Shown here: piece by piece, positions 18,440-29,600 of the stretch | How the letters are laid out: each line of letters starts with the position of its first letter | How positions within the stretch are numbered: position 1 is the stretch's first letter | NCBI GenBank assembly: GCA_012862575.1 | Contig: BLSF01000019.1 | Span: forward strand, 124,001-188,000 | Source: Parietichytrium sp. I65-24A | Lineage: Eukaryota > Sar > Bigyra > Thraustochytrida > Thraustochytriidae | Direction of reading: 5' to 3' | DNA: 64,000 bases | Notes under the pieces: generated by a model | Told to the model about the DNA's origin: nothing | What the model saw: the letters and a program-made list of their open reading frames with translations, nothing else | The model's database searches: none | Translations under genes and position numbers: made by a program

Positions 18440-18538
18440 GTTTGGCACAACTTGAACTTGAATTTGTAGAACTCGGACTTGAATTCACCTTCTCGTTGAG
18501 CTTGTATTCGAACTTGAACGAGTGACATTGTGCCAAAC
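18440..18538. repeat. inverted repeat with 11-bp perfect ends
   Basis: GTTTGGCACAA at 18440-18450 and its exact complement TTGTGCCAAAC at 18528-18538 flank 77 bases rich in GAACTTGAA words, which are themselves partly self-complementary. It could be a small stem-loop or the trace of a tiny inverted-repeat element. There is no clear target-site duplication. Confidence 0.5.
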
Positions 18539-19176
18539 TACTGTCAGTACAGTTCAAAGCGGAAACCAATGCCAGTGCGGCGCGGCAAAGTAGGAGTACT
18601 CGCCGACTGTTCAAGCCATCGGATCTCGACACAATGCTCCGCTTCGCGCTGTCGCGGAGTGCTCGTACCATTGCGACATGGGTTAAGAGAAAATCGGCTC
18701 TAGTGATCTGAAGATCGGCAAAAGAGCCGTCTGAGATGGGAGTAGCATTTATGAAGAGAAGCGCTTCAAATCACCGCCAAAGGTGTACCTCGAGTTAAAA
18801 CACGTGATGGGGTTCCTCCAAAGTGAGCTATCCGCGGCAAAAGCTATCGCGCCTAGTGTAAGGGCTATCGGAAAAGGCTGGTTGGCTAGGAAAAGTTCAG
18901 GCATGAAGGCAGGCGGAACAAGCGGGAGGCATTTTTCCAAACACGTTTCCTTCCCCTCCTCCCACTTCCTCGAAGAAGGAGCTTTTATAGCAACGCGTTT
19001 GACGCCAGCGGTAAGAGCAACCATTCAACCCTCTCGCAATAGATTCACGAGAAAAGACTACGGCGCTTGCCTAAGCAATTCTTGGTTTCGAGTGACATGA
19101 TACACGATCAAGTCTCGCGACACACTAGATCCAAAACAAGGGGTGTGCTCCCAAAGCTGTGAATCTGGGAGGCAAG

Positions 19177-20919
19177 ATGAGCGACAACGCGACTAGCACC
19201 GAAAGCACAACCTTGCGCGACCCTGGAGACACAGCATGGCTTCTGTCGTCCGCCATCCTCGTGCTCACAATGCAAGGCGGGTTTGCGCTGCTGGAAAGTG
19301 GCTCGGTCCGGGTGAACAATAGCGTCAACATCCTTGTGAAGAACATTTACGACTTTTGTCTGGGCACGGTTGGGTATTGGATGTTCGGGTGGGGACTTGC
19401 ATACGGAGATAGCTTTCACGGGTTTCTCGGGGCGTCGCAGTTCTTCCCGGACAAAGGGCTAGACTATGCCATGTTTTCCTTCCAACTCTCCTTTGCGGCA
19501 ACAGCCTCAACGATAGATTCTGGGGCATGCGCAGAGCGAATGAAACTTCTTGTGTACTTTGCTCTTTCTTTCATGACCTCCACCTTTTCGTATCCCGTGG
19601 CAACTCACTGGGTGTGGCACTCGGATGGATTTCTCTACAAACTCGGATTCATCGATCTTGCTGGAGTGAGTGTCGTGCATGTGCTCGGAGGAAGCTCAGC
19701 TCTAGTGTGCGCTCTGATGCTGGGTCCTCGCATCGGTGTGTTGAAACAGGATGTCCCGGAAACCCTGAAATGCGTTGAGGAACAGCTCCATCTTTCGCAT
19801 GCTGTGTTTCAAGGCGATGCTGTACATGTGCTTTTTGGCTCTCTCTTGCTGCTATTTGGATGGGTCGGATTTAATTCGGGTTCATCACTAGCAATGTCCA
19901 ACGGAAGCGATGAGGTAGCTAGCCATGCTGCGTTCATCACCATTCTCGGCGGCGCTTTTGGTTCTACAGCGGGAAGTATTTTGGGGGCATGTTTGACACC
20001 CAAATTCCATTTAGTCCCTGGAGACATTGCGACGTCACTTCTTTCCGGTCTGGTTGGGGTGACTGGAGGGGCGCATGTTTTTACAGCGACGGGCGCAATT
20101 TTTGCTGCATCGCTCTCATCCCTTGCAGCCGTTGCCTTCTCACGCCTTGAGGTCAAGTTGAACATTGACGACCCTGTAGGGGTTCTTCCTGTGCACCTCG
20201 TCGCGGCAATGGTTGGTACCCTCGCGGTCGGTTTGTTCTCAACAGATACTGGCTACACCGGAATGGGAGAATTTCCAGAGGAAAGCTTCGGATTGTTCTA
20301 TGGTGGCGGTATGCGTCTGTTCGGCGTTCAGCTTTTGGGTTGCGTCGTAATCTTTATCTGGTCCGGCACACTTACGTTTGCATTTCTTGCGTTTGTGGAG
20401 TATGGCCTCAGAATTCCAATACGTGTCGACCCAATCCACGAGATGGTTGGTAACGATGTCATGGAGCATGGTGTAGATATTTTCAAGCGGCTCAAGTATA
20501 CCCATGTAATGCAAAACATGATGGCGCAACTAAATCCTCACCGTGCAACGCATTTTACCGAACACGCTGTCTCTGAAGCCTCATCGCATTTGAGCAGGGA
20601 GAAGAGTATGAGCAAAATTCTTCCCCATGAGCGTGATGACGCATTCACTGCGCGCTCGAATAGCGAGAAAGGGAAACGGAAGAGCCGTTTGAGCAAGACA
20701 ACTCTAAACTCGCAGAGCCACTCCGTGCTTCAGTTGGCAGGCGGAAACAATTACGAGGCTCTCTCCTTCGTTTCTGCAAATCTCTCGGAGGCGAGCAACA
20801 AGATTATTCCAGCGATGAGTCATACTTCTATACCATCTTCCGCTTTCGAAGCAGTGTCCATTCCTGAGGCGTCTGATGAGGCCCCAATTCCTCGAGTGCC
20901 AAGCATGCGCTTCAAGTAA
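19177..20919 (+). CDS. AMT: ammonium transporter (AMT1/MEP family)
   Basis: A 580-residue channel-like carrier for ammonium uptake at the plasma membrane. AMT landmarks appear in order: WLLSSAILVLTMQGGFALLE in the first helix, ALFLESG-type SGSVRVNNSVNIL, the first pore His in ATHWVWHSDGF, the family core DLAGVSVVHVLGG and GPRIG, FGWVGFNSGSS, and the second pore His in LPVHLVAAMVGTLAVG. The regulatory C-terminal motif EYGLRIPIRVDPIHEMVGND is present (trans-activation by the neighbouring subunit in AMT trimers), followed by a long Ser/Lys-rich cytosolic tail of about 145 residues that could be phosphorylated. The upstream frame to 19159 begins with GTG; the ATG at 19177 is preferred. Confidence 0.94.
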   Translation: MSDNATSTESTTLRDPGDTAWLLSSAILVLTMQGGFALLESGSVRVNNSVNILVKNIYDFCLGTVGYWMFGWGLAYGDSFHGFLGASQFFPDKGLDYAMFSFQLSFAATASTIDSGACAERMKLLVYFALSFMTSTFSYPVATHWVWHSDGFLYKLGFIDLAGVSVVHVLGGSSALVCALMLGPRIGVLKQDVPETLKCVEEQLHLSHAVFQGDAVHVLFGSLLLLFGWVGFNSGSSLAMSNGSDEVASHAAFITILGGAFGSTAGSILGACLTPKFHLVPGDIATSLLSGLVGVTGGAHVFTATGAIFAASLSSLAAVAFSRLEVKLNIDDPVGVLPVHLVAAMVGTLAVGLFSTDTGYTGMGEFPEESFGLFYGGGMRLFGVQLLGCVVIFIWSGTLTFAFLAFVEYGLRIPIRVDPIHEMVGNDVMEHGVDIFKRLKYTHVMQNMMAQLNPHRATHFTEHAVSEASSHLSREKSMSKILPHERDDAFTARSNSEKGKRKSRLSKTTLNSQSHSVLQLAGGNNYEALSFVSANLSEASNKIIPAMSHTSIPSSAFEAVSIPEASDEAPIPRVPSMRFK

Positions 20920-21633
20920 TTCAACTTGAATTAGCTGAACAAGCTACTATTTACCTTTGCTTTTCCCGGCCAAATAGCACGGCCTGAACTAACTGTAAAA
21001 TAACATTTTTAATTACAAGCTTTCTCTCTTTCTCCCTTGCCACTCTCCGCAGTTCATCCCTCCTTGCGCGCCGGGATCTTGCAGGCTGGAACCCAGAGTC
21101 CGACGTGTCCGACGTGTCCGACGACCAGAGCGTGGGTTCGCCAAGTAAAAACTCCATAGTCCACAGCAACTCGTTCACGCTCGGCCGCGACTGTTGCACC
21201 AACGCATTCCCGCCCTGCTCGAAGGCGGTCTTCTCTCTCTTTTCCTTCGAATCGCGCTCCCCGGCCTTCGTCGTCTCGCTATGTCTCGCAGACCCTCGCC
21301 AGTTCCAGTTCCAGTTCCAAGTTGATTGAGAGTCTGTCAGAGAGTCCAGACTAGACTAACTATCCCCGCGCTACTGTCGCCTACCTACAAGAGAGCGCAG
21401 TGTCAGCAGTGTCAGCAGTGTCAGCAGCGGAGCTCAGCTCTCGTCAAACGAAACGAGGCGAAGGCGAAGGTGGTAGCTGGGCGCAGCACGGCGCGCAAAA
21501 CATCGTCTGCGCTAGTGTTTATACGGCGCGTTGTCTCTGTTGTCTCTGTCCGCGTGTTTTTCTCCTTTTGTTTACCAACCACGGGGCGAACTGGGTTAGA
21601 CGGGCTGGGCTCGGCAGGTCGGCATAGGTAGAC
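20920..21633. other. intergenic upstream of EAF6, with a doubtful minus-strand frame
   Basis: A minus-strand frame with charged, protein-like composition (20951 to about 21350, including LVQAVLFGREKQR at its end) has no ATG near its 5' end, reads through a TTCCAG repeat and matches nothing I know. It may be the last exon of an unseen gene or chance. A 9-bp CAGTGTCAG x3 repeat lies at 21398-21424. Confidence 0.35.
21398..21424. repeat. CAGTGTCAG x3 tandem repeat
   Basis: Three perfect 9-bp units about 210 bases upstream of the EAF6 ATG, another short tandem repeat in a gene-leader position. Confidence 0.8.
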
Positions 21634-22145
21634 ATGGAGGGTATTAAAAAGCGGAAACAGATGGTGGAAGAGGCGTTGGACGCTGTGCAGACGCAGTTGC
21701 TAGCGCTTGAGAGCAAGTACGTGCACGGCAGGTTTGGAAGGCGGATAGCAACACTTGGAGGCTGTGTCGTCACGCTGGAGTAGAAGTTTTGAAAGGTGTG
21801 GTGGGATTGTTGGCTAACGCTTGAGTGATTTTGCCTCGTGTTTTGCGCTTGTCCAGGTACCTCGACGAAACCGGACCATTCGGCAACATCGTTCGCGGCT
21901 GGGAAGGGTATGTGGACAGCAAACCAAGGTCGTCAAACAATAACAAGAAAGATAAAAAAACGAGGTCTGGGGAGAGGATATTTTCAATGTCATCTACAAC
22001 TGCTGTAATACCGAGCGAAGACGCGAGCAAAGACATCACCAGCGCAAGCCCCTCCTTTAAACGGTCAAAGACATCGCAATCGAACGACAAGAAAAAGAAG
22101 AAGCGGAAGAGGAAGGACCAGGAGGACTCTGACTATGGCCTGTGA
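21634..22145 (+). CDS. EAF6: EAF6/MEAF6 subunit of NuA4/MYST histone acetyltransferase complexes (two exons)
   Basis: A small chromatin-complex subunit. Exon 1 (21634-21731) encodes an N-terminal coiled coil (MEGIKKRKQMVEEALDAVQT...). Exon 2 (21857-22145) continues with YLDETGPFGNIVRGWEGYVD, matching the family block YLEDT..GNIIRGWDGYL, then a segment like RLFSxSS (RIFSMSSTT) and a Lys-rich tail. The preferred 125-bp intron begins GTTTGG and ends GTCCAG (phase 2, 128-residue product) and restores the family spacing Y-x4-YL. An alternative donor at 21717 (GTACGT) is a better splice consensus and gives a product five residues shorter. Role: bridging MYST acetyltransferase modules, by family knowledge. 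Its stop is 45 bases from the convergent coiled-coil gene. Confidence 0.85.
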
Positions 22146-22190
22146 ACGAGCAGGCCAGGCCCGTCTCTGCTTTGCACGCTCGCTGCACTT

Positions 22191-22937
22191 TCAGTGTTTC
22201 TCCAAGTCGCTATATCGTAGCTGGCTCTGTGCGCGCAGCTCTTGGACATCTGCTGACACACTGGTTGCTGTCTCTTGCATGGTTTCACGAACTCGGTTCA
22301 ACTGGATTTGTAGCGTTGTTATTGTCCGGTTTACAATCTCCAGGTCGGAGAGTCTGTCTTGGCTAACCTGCTTGATATCCGCGCGCGTCGCCACCAGACC
22401 TTTGTCCAGCGAATCGCAGCGCATTTCAAACGAGGATAACTTTAACTGCCAAGTGCGCCGCAGCGTTTCAGACTCCTCCGATATCTGAACGCAGCGCATG
22501 TTGTGTTCATCTCTTAAATGATTAAAATCATCCTTTGTGGAGCTCAAGTCGCGTTGCAACTGTTGCAGCCATTGCGCAGTACTCTTTTGCGAAGCCTTTA
22601 TGAGTTCGTTTTCCCTGGACCAATCGAGACCGAATCTTGATTTGCTAATAATCTCTAAATCAGTCCGCAGCTGCTTCACCTCTTGCCCTTGAAGTAGCAA
22701 CATCTTCTCTAGCTTGGAGTATCTCTGCTCGCTTTCCTCTTTCGCAGCGTCAATTTCATCTACAACAACATCGGAAAGAGTTGTAAATGCGCTTCGTAGT
22801 GCCTTTACCTGCCTTTGCAGGTGTTCAAGTGTCACCTGTGTTTGCTTCTCCAAAACCTCCTGCCCTTTTGACTCCCGCTGAAGCTCGCGCACCGCATGTT
22901 TCAGTTTGTTCAGCTCTACGTTTCCCTTGACGCTCAT
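22191..22937 (-). CDS. coiled-coil protein, unknown function
   Basis: A 248-residue protein, nearly all predicted coiled coil (regular Leu/Ile heptads with charged positions, e.g. KALRSAFTTLSDVVVDEIDA and ITTLQIQLNRVRETMQETA). There is no signal peptide, membrane span or zinc motif. The ATG at 22935-22937 opens the frame and the N-terminus MSVKGNVELNKLKHAVRELQ immediately enters the coil. The regular Trp-containing middle (ENELIKASQKSTAQWLQQLQ) is distinctive, but I cannot place the family. Flagellar or centrosomal proteins with this character are common in zoospore-forming protists, so an axonemal role is possible but unproven. Tail-to-tail with EAF6. Confidence 0.7.
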   Translation of the reverse strand: MSVKGNVELNKLKHAVRELQRESKGQEVLEKQTQVTLEHLQRQVKALRSAFTTLSDVVVDEIDAAKEESEQRYSKLEKMLLLQGQEVKQLRTDLEIISKSRFGLDWSRENELIKASQKSTAQWLQQLQRDLSSTKDDFNHLRDEHNMRCVQISEESETLRRTWQLKLSSFEMRCDSLDKGLVATRADIKQVSQDRLSDLEIVNRTITTLQIQLNRVRETMQETATSVSADVQELRAQSQLRYSDLEKH

Positions 22938-23594
22938 CGCCGCTTCGTCGCTCTAGGTGGACGCGCTGCCTTGGGCTCCCGCGCACATATTCTCTTTCAG
23001 CTTGTTCCATCGCCCCGCTCATTCCAAACAACTCGCTAATCATTGCCTTATTGCAATGGCGTTAACTGTAACGACTTGTGAATAAAAATAGTTCGATGAA
23101 ACTGGAAGCAACTGGAAATGGAAATGGAGCTGCGCAGGGCGAAAAGTGGACAGTAAGCGTGCAAAGACAGCGGGTGAGTCAAAAGAATTTTGATGACGGA
23201 TGAGTTTCTTCAATTTTAAGAATACGGCATGCAGCAACCTTGGCGAACGTTGGCCTAGCAGTGTTTACAAATTTTGAACTTAACCAGAGTCAAGCAGTGA
23301 AAGAAGACATTTGCAGCCAAGCGGATCGTCGTCTCCCATCAGCGCTTTCAAGTGCAAAAATTGTTCCCTACAGAGAACGCGAACTAGGTGGGTGAGAAAA
23401 AAAAACAGGTATTTTGTGCAACTAAAGTAATATGTCAATGGTGGTGTGCCTGTACGAATGGCCGAGGCGGATTTGAAAGCTCAGCGAGAAGCGCAGCAAG
23501 ATGCCCCAAAACAAGCGGCAGAACTTGTCTTTGCGTCTTGGCTGCACAAATCGTTCCAGGACGAGAAGGTCCTTCTACTCGGCGAGAGGCGAAT
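22938..23594. other. intergenic, no gene seen
   Basis: Between two minus-strand genes. AT-richer than the flanks, with no recognisable coding frame, repeat or RNA gene. Confidence 0.4.
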
Positions 23595-24077
23595 TTAATG
23601 ACCAACAGCTAGCTCATCATGTTTCTGGCGGCGGCTCTTGAGAAAGAAGACGCCACCCGCCAAAGCGACCGCCCCGGCAGTACCAGCCACGATGTATTTT
23701 CCCATGTTTCCCTCGGTATTGACGGTCTCGGTTTCTGTCTCACTTCCTTCAGATGCACCAGTTTCACTATCGGCTTCACCTTCACCTTCAGTGTCCTCCT
23801 CTCCAGCAGCAGTCGGCGACTCGGTTGTCTCACCTTCTCCATCTTCTTCACCGTCACGAGAAGTTGCGGTTGGAGCCGATGTAACCACAGTCGCTGTCGT
23901 TGGAGCTGCAGTTGCAGTCAAGGGAGTTGGAGAAGGGGTTGGCTTGGTGTCATCATCGTCGTCCTTGTCTCTTGCCAGTTCTCTGTGCGTCCTCGCAGAG
24001 AACAGGTTTCGCGAAGACGCCTCTGCGAATGCGCAGAGCAAGCACGCTACGACCGCAAGAACCCAGAATCCTTTCAT
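23595..24077 (-). CDS. small Thr/Glu-rich type I surface protein
   Basis: A 160-residue protein. The N-terminus MKGFWVLAVVACLLCAFAEA is a clear signal peptide. The ectodomain is low-complexity: a DKDDDDDTKP acidic patch, a Pro/Thr/Ala stretch (PTPSPTPLTATAAPTTAT) likely to be O-glycosylated, then Glu/Gly/Thr-rich repeats. A transmembrane helix (YIVAGTAGAVALAGGVFFL) is followed by a short SRRQKHDELAVGH tail. I do not recognise a family. The frame upstream to 24167 begins with GTG and lacks a signal peptide; the ATG at 24077 is therefore chosen. It resembles a mucin-like stalk or cell-wall/scale-anchoring protein. Confidence 0.7.
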   Translation of the reverse strand: MKGFWVLAVVACLLCAFAEASSRNLFSARTHRELARDKDDDDDTKPTPSPTPLTATAAPTTATVVTSAPTATSRDGEEDGEGETTESPTAAGEEDTEGEGEADSETGASEGSETETETVNTEGNMGKYIVAGTAGAVALAGGVFFLKSRRQKHDELAVGH

Positions 24078-26698
24078 GTTGCAAGCGAGAACCAAGTTAT
24101 CCGGATGGGGCCAATCTAACAGTGAGTGTGCAGTTGGAGGTTTGCTTCGCCTGGCATGCCCAAACACCTCCGATGCGCTGTTTGGAATCTTTTGCTCTCA
24201 CAAATGGCCCAACCACGGGAGAAATAGGCCTCGTCGTAGGCCCTGAATCGACAAACGTGGCTCGCGCTCAGTTTACGGCCAATAATGTGTAATCGATGAC
24301 AAGAGCTACAACAGCGGCACACCTTCCTGAGAACCCAGGTCTCATTAGCCTGCCACGCGTCGATTACGCTACGCGCACTACGCGCCGATCAAGTGAGTTT
24401 CCTCCATCAACTTAGGAGCCAGATTTTTCTTCAGACATGTCTTACCACCTTCCCAACTCGGGAGCCAACGAGTCTGGCCACTTGTACACGCAATGCCGCT
24501 ATCATATACCCATCAGTCACTTGGCAAAGTAACACTCATCGACCGCAGCGTTTGCTGTGGGCATACGCCAGACATTTCGAAGATCGCTTTCACCTGGGAA
24601 GGGCAAGGGCTAAGGTAATGAATACAAGGCTCAAAACTCGATACCCCCCGGAGACTTGGATGAGGGTCCAGCGAGTGCACGAACTCACATGGAATCACTT
24701 CAAAGGTGTAATTACCGCATGACAACCGAAAGACGGGCGAGTTTCTTTTCGCGACGAGTGCCTTTGCACTCAATCAATTAACAGTAAAAACATGACCAGA
24801 AAGCAACGATACTGTAGATTGTTGGAAGTAATCACTCAAGTCCAGGGACAAGCACACTCCTGAATGTGTTTGGTGGCTCATGGGCAGACATAAGTTAACG
24901 GCCCAATACCAGCCCCTTCCACTCTCTGCTGCGATATAGGTTTCATCATAACCCTCTCCAGTTCTCCAGTACCCGGCGCATAGAACACTCTTCCAAAAGC
25001 AACTTTGGGCGCGTGTTCTCGGGCGATGATGCTCTTCTAACGTCTGCGTGTTTGCGTCCCGAAATGCGAATGCCGAGAGACAGGAAACGAAGTTTCCGCC
25101 ACGAGCCCAATCCATGCACTCGGCAAATTTGCCTCTTACGCCTCCTGCCACCATTTACCATAGAAGCGTGCACATCTCCCGTTGTGCGTAGGGGAGCGTA
25201 GTGAAGCGTGGGGGGGATTTGGGAAATTGTGTGAAGTGGACTGCAACTCCGGGGTATAAATCAGTATTGGAGCCTACCGTTGCACCCCTGGTTTTCAAGC
25301 GTTGGAACGCGAATGAGAGAGAGAGGGAGGGAGGGAGGGAGAGACACCTCCGAAGCGGTAGGATTTGCTCGCTCAGCTGAGCAGCTCCGAAGCTTTCGGC
25401 GGCAAGTAACTTCGACTTTACTGAGAATTGAAAAGTCAAAAGTCCTCTGTAAGGCCAGAAAGTCCGACAATCTTGTTCACTGACAGTCGAACGGGTGAAG
25501 GATGGGATGACTTGAAACGAGCATAAGTTGTAAATGACAAGCTTGGTGCACACGAACACATGGGGTCATGCTCAAAGAAGAATCTGCAGGGGTTGGAGGA
25601 CTCGAAGAATTCGAAGGCTGATAAACTGTTCCAAATTTACAGACTGTGTTGGCGTGGGGCGTCATAAGCACAGAGTGAATTGACGTGTGAAGCGAATCGC
25701 TAAACGTGGTAGTTTGGATGTGTTTGGAGAGTCTCGCTGCCCGAGTGTCAGGATTTTATAATTTCTCCGCCGTTTGCAAGTGCTCAGTGGTATGACTTTG
25801 GTATGCTCTTGGTACGGAATCCAATCCGCGATGCTGGGTGGATGATGATGGGTCAAGTCTGATTGCCATCACGCTCGACGATAGGGACAAAACCTCTGTA
25901 ATAACTTTCAAAATCCGCCCCAAGCCCCACATTCCCTCTCTCTCTCAATCAGAAGATGGTTTGTCGAGTGGCTCTCCTAAATCTCCCTGTGATGAGTCGC
26001 AGCTCGCAGATTGGCGGACCCGACGACCCGACTCTCGTTTGTAAATCACTGCAATGCGAAATACTTAGAAAGTGAGCTTCTCGTTACAAATTCCTACAGC
26101 TACGGGTAGTGCACACGCACGGATATATGGCACACGCTTTATGTTCTAGTACTGTGCAGTAGGGATATATGTGCACTGAACTCACAGAAAACACAGAATG
26201 TAGTATACGGCCCACGGCCAAAAAGAAAAGTGGAAAGTGATGAGTGAAGGAAAGCCTCGGAAGCGATGGGGTGCCCATCTATCACATGGCTTGCGCTCCT
26301 GCAGTTTCTTGTTCGCGTTTAAGTAGTGCCTCGGAAAGAAAACCCCGCTGACTGGGTGGGATATATGAATTGCCTCTAGTCCGGATCCGAGTTTCGTCCC
26401 CAGTCGGTGTGAATTGTTCATCATATTTTGTCGGAGACGACAAGCCAGGAAAACGCCACTCTTAGGAGACAGGTTTACCTTTCCGAGGTCCTTTGGAATC
26501 CCCCGACTCATCCTTACCCTCGCACAAACTGCGCTGAGTGCTGATCACGCGACTGTTGAAAAGCCTAAACGCTGTGCAAAACCAGACCTCCCGATCTGGC
26601 CCTCCCAAGTTACAACAGTGTTGGAATCACCGTGTGCGATCCGATCTCGAGAACAGTCACTCATCGTTGACGATTTCGGGATCATCAAATTTGCCAAG
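24078..26698. other. 2.6 kb without a convincing gene
   Basis: Between the small surface protein and the Na+/H+ antiporter. On the minus strand, 24513-25154 is one frame broken by a single stop; the upper part has an ATG at 25154 and encodes 126 residues with no recognisable domain. A GA-rich tract (GAGAGAGAGGGAGGGAGGGAG region) lies at about 25314-25345. AT-rich, low-coding character dominates 25400-26400. I call no gene here. Confidence 0.45.
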
Positions 26699-29600
26699 AT
26701 GGCTGAAAACGAGACTTCGCTGGGGCTGGAGGAGTGCACGGAGGTGAGCGCAGCAGAAGAAGATGTCACAGGCATTGGTGCGTTCATCGTGGTCTCGCTC
26801 ATCATTGGAGTGTTTCTCGAGATTGTGAAGCGAAAGCTCCCATGGCTGGCTCTGCCGTTTACTCTTTTGGTCTTTCTTGCAGGGGTGCTGCTCGAGGTGG
26901 TGCACGAGAATGTTCACCTGGGCTTCGTGTCCGACTCGATCGAGAACTGGAAGGAGCTGGAACCAGAAACACTTTTGTTTTTGTTCCTTCCTCCACTCTT
27001 GTTCACAAGTGCGTTCACTGTGGAGTACCATATCTTCAGAAAGCTCATGGGCCAGGCGGTTCTTCTGGCAACCGCTGGTGTCGTCATTTCTGCGCTTTTG
27101 CTTGCTCTTGTCGCGATCGGAATATTCGGCTACGGATGGGGCTTCGAGGAAGGCATGTTGTTCGTAAGTTCACAGTGTGCTTGTTGTTGGCGAGATTGGC
27201 GAAAGAGGCCGAGCTGACTTGCTTAACCGAATTTGTTGTAGGGTGCAATGTTTGGCGCAACCGACCCTGTGGCCGTCGTAGCGCTCCTGCACGAGCTTGG
27301 TGCACCAGAGACACTCAGCGTGATGATTGAGGGCGAGTCACTCCTCAACGACGGTGTCGGATTTGTGCTGTTCTTGGTGTTCTTCGAACAGCTCTCTGGT
27401 CGTGCAGATTATGGTTTTGGCGACATCATCGTGAAAGTTTTGGTCGCTTCCTTTGGAGGTATTTTTGTTGGCTGTGGCATCGGTTATTTGGGCCTCCTCA
27501 CCCTTCAACAAGTGTGGGGTGACACCATCCTTTCCTTCGTTATCACTACCATCATGGTGTATGGCGTTTTCTTCGTGAGCGAGGCATTCCACGTTTCCGG
27601 AGTAGTTGGAGTTGTCTTTCTCGGAATTTTTGTGGCCGCCTACAGCGACGGGTACATCAAAGCTGAGGTGCTGGACGACCTGAAGAACTTTTGGAAAAAG
27701 ATTGAGTTTGTCGCGAACACTCTCGTCTTTTCCTTTTCAGGGGTCATCGTGGCCGGAATCCTGCTTTCTTCAGACACAACCTACCAGGCTACTGGCCGTG
27801 ATGTTCTCAATCTGGCAATCCTCTTCGTGCTCATCAACTTGATTCGCGGGGTTGCGGTTGCAGTGCTCTACATTCCGCTCAAAAATATGGGTTATGGAAT
27901 TGACATGAAACAGGCTGTGCTCGTGAGCTATGCGGGAATGCGCGGAGTTGTTGGCCTGATTGCCGCGCTCGTCATTGTCAAGGATTGCAGTTGCGCAGCC
28001 AACCAGATCCCCACCGAGGAAGCGCCTTGTGTCACGTACGCCACACAGAGCAGGATGATGTTCCACATGGCTGGCACAGTATTCTGGACCCTTGCCATTA
28101 ACGGGACAACCACAAAGTACCTCGTCAACTACTTTGAGCTTAACAAAGATGGTGCAGCCTCTCGATCCTTTTTTGACAAGGCGACCGTCAAGCTTCACGA
28201 GCACATGAACTACACCATCGAGTCTTTGAAACGACACCCTCACTACAAGGAAGCAGACTGGGACGAGGTCTGGAAACACATGCCGATCCTCAGCCACAGC
28301 GTTTTTCAGGCACGCAAACAGCTCGGCGTGGAGAATGCTCGATCCTCTGTGGTCATTTTAGGCGATATCGAGAAACTTGCCAAAGAGAGGTATGCCGGGC
28401 TCGGTAAGTCGAACGGCAAAGTTCTTGGGCTCACTGGAGTGGACCCGGAGGCTGGAATCGTGACCCCTCAGGAGCAACTTTCGGAGGCGCGCATTCGTTT
28501 TCTCGAACTGATTAAGGCATCGTACAGAAAGCAGTACCAGGAAGGCGCCAACAAGTCATGGCCGGAACTGCAGGTGCTCATCGAAGCTGCCATGCGTTGC
28601 CAGGACAAGCCCGAACAGCCAATAAGGGAGTGGCAAGACAGTGTGGAAAAGTATCTCGGACGCTTTAATCTTTGCACAGCAGTCTCAACTTGCGACTTCC
28701 AAAAGCGCTCGCCAACTGATGGCTATGCAAAAGCTTATGAGATGGCGACCACGTTTCTGAGAAGCCACAAGACTGTGATCCCGAAATTCAGGGAACTGTG
28801 CGAGGAATCTGATGCACGGGTGATGCAGACCGTTCTGGACGAGAACAAAGAGATGTTGGCGCTCGCTGAAGCGTTCACTAAGAGAATTGAGACAGAGTAT
28901 CCTGAAGTGGTTGCTCAAGTGTAAGTTTTTTCTACGTTTTCTGTATGTGTTTGTAACCTTTTTCGAGATGAGTGGAATCTAACGGCGGGAAAACGCCTCG
29001 TGTGTTCAGGAAAACTGATGTGGCCATTCAGAGGCTTTTGAACGAAATGTCAGCATTCTCCGACCAAATGCTCGAGCATGCGCTGATCGGGGAGAAGGAT
29101 CACCACACTATCGAGCATGCACTAGAGGAGAGCTGGCATCATATGAAGCACCGGAAGAAGGGTCACGGCGGCCGGATCCAACAGATGATGAACAGAGGGC
29201 AATCCATGCAGGTTCCGCCGCGCAATCGCCAACCAAACTGGAGGGACTACCCAATCTTTTCGGACGTGGACAGCGCTACTCTTCAAGTGATCGAATCCAA
29301 CGTGCAAACAGTGAAGATTACCAGGGGCAATGTGCTGGTCCAGTCTGGATCCGAAATCCGCAACATCATAATCGTCTCTAGAGGAACCGTCAATTTGCTC
29401 TCCTCCAGCGGCCGCGTTCGTACGCAAAAGTCCGTCGGTGACGCCATCGGAACCCTGGGCTACACTTGCGGAATGCCCCAGCCATTCACTGTTGCTGCTG
29501 CAACCGATGTTGAGGCCTTTGCCATTCCCGTCTCTGCGCTGTACAACTTGATGCAGCGCAGCCCAGTCTTCTTTGCCAACGTCTATCGCGACGCAGGCCT

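Larger units (their letters stand above)
18031..19176. other. intergenic between two transporter genes
   Basis: Holds the 3' region of the amino-acid transporter, a TACCGGTA site (18387-18394), an inverted repeat (18440-18538) and the upstream region of the ammonium transporter. The short open frames here lack recognisable features. Confidence 0.5.

Noticed and set aside
20951-21350. Charged minus-strand frame upstream of EAF6
   Set aside because: No ATG near its start, reads through a TTCCAG repeat, no homology recognised; possible last exon but unsupported.
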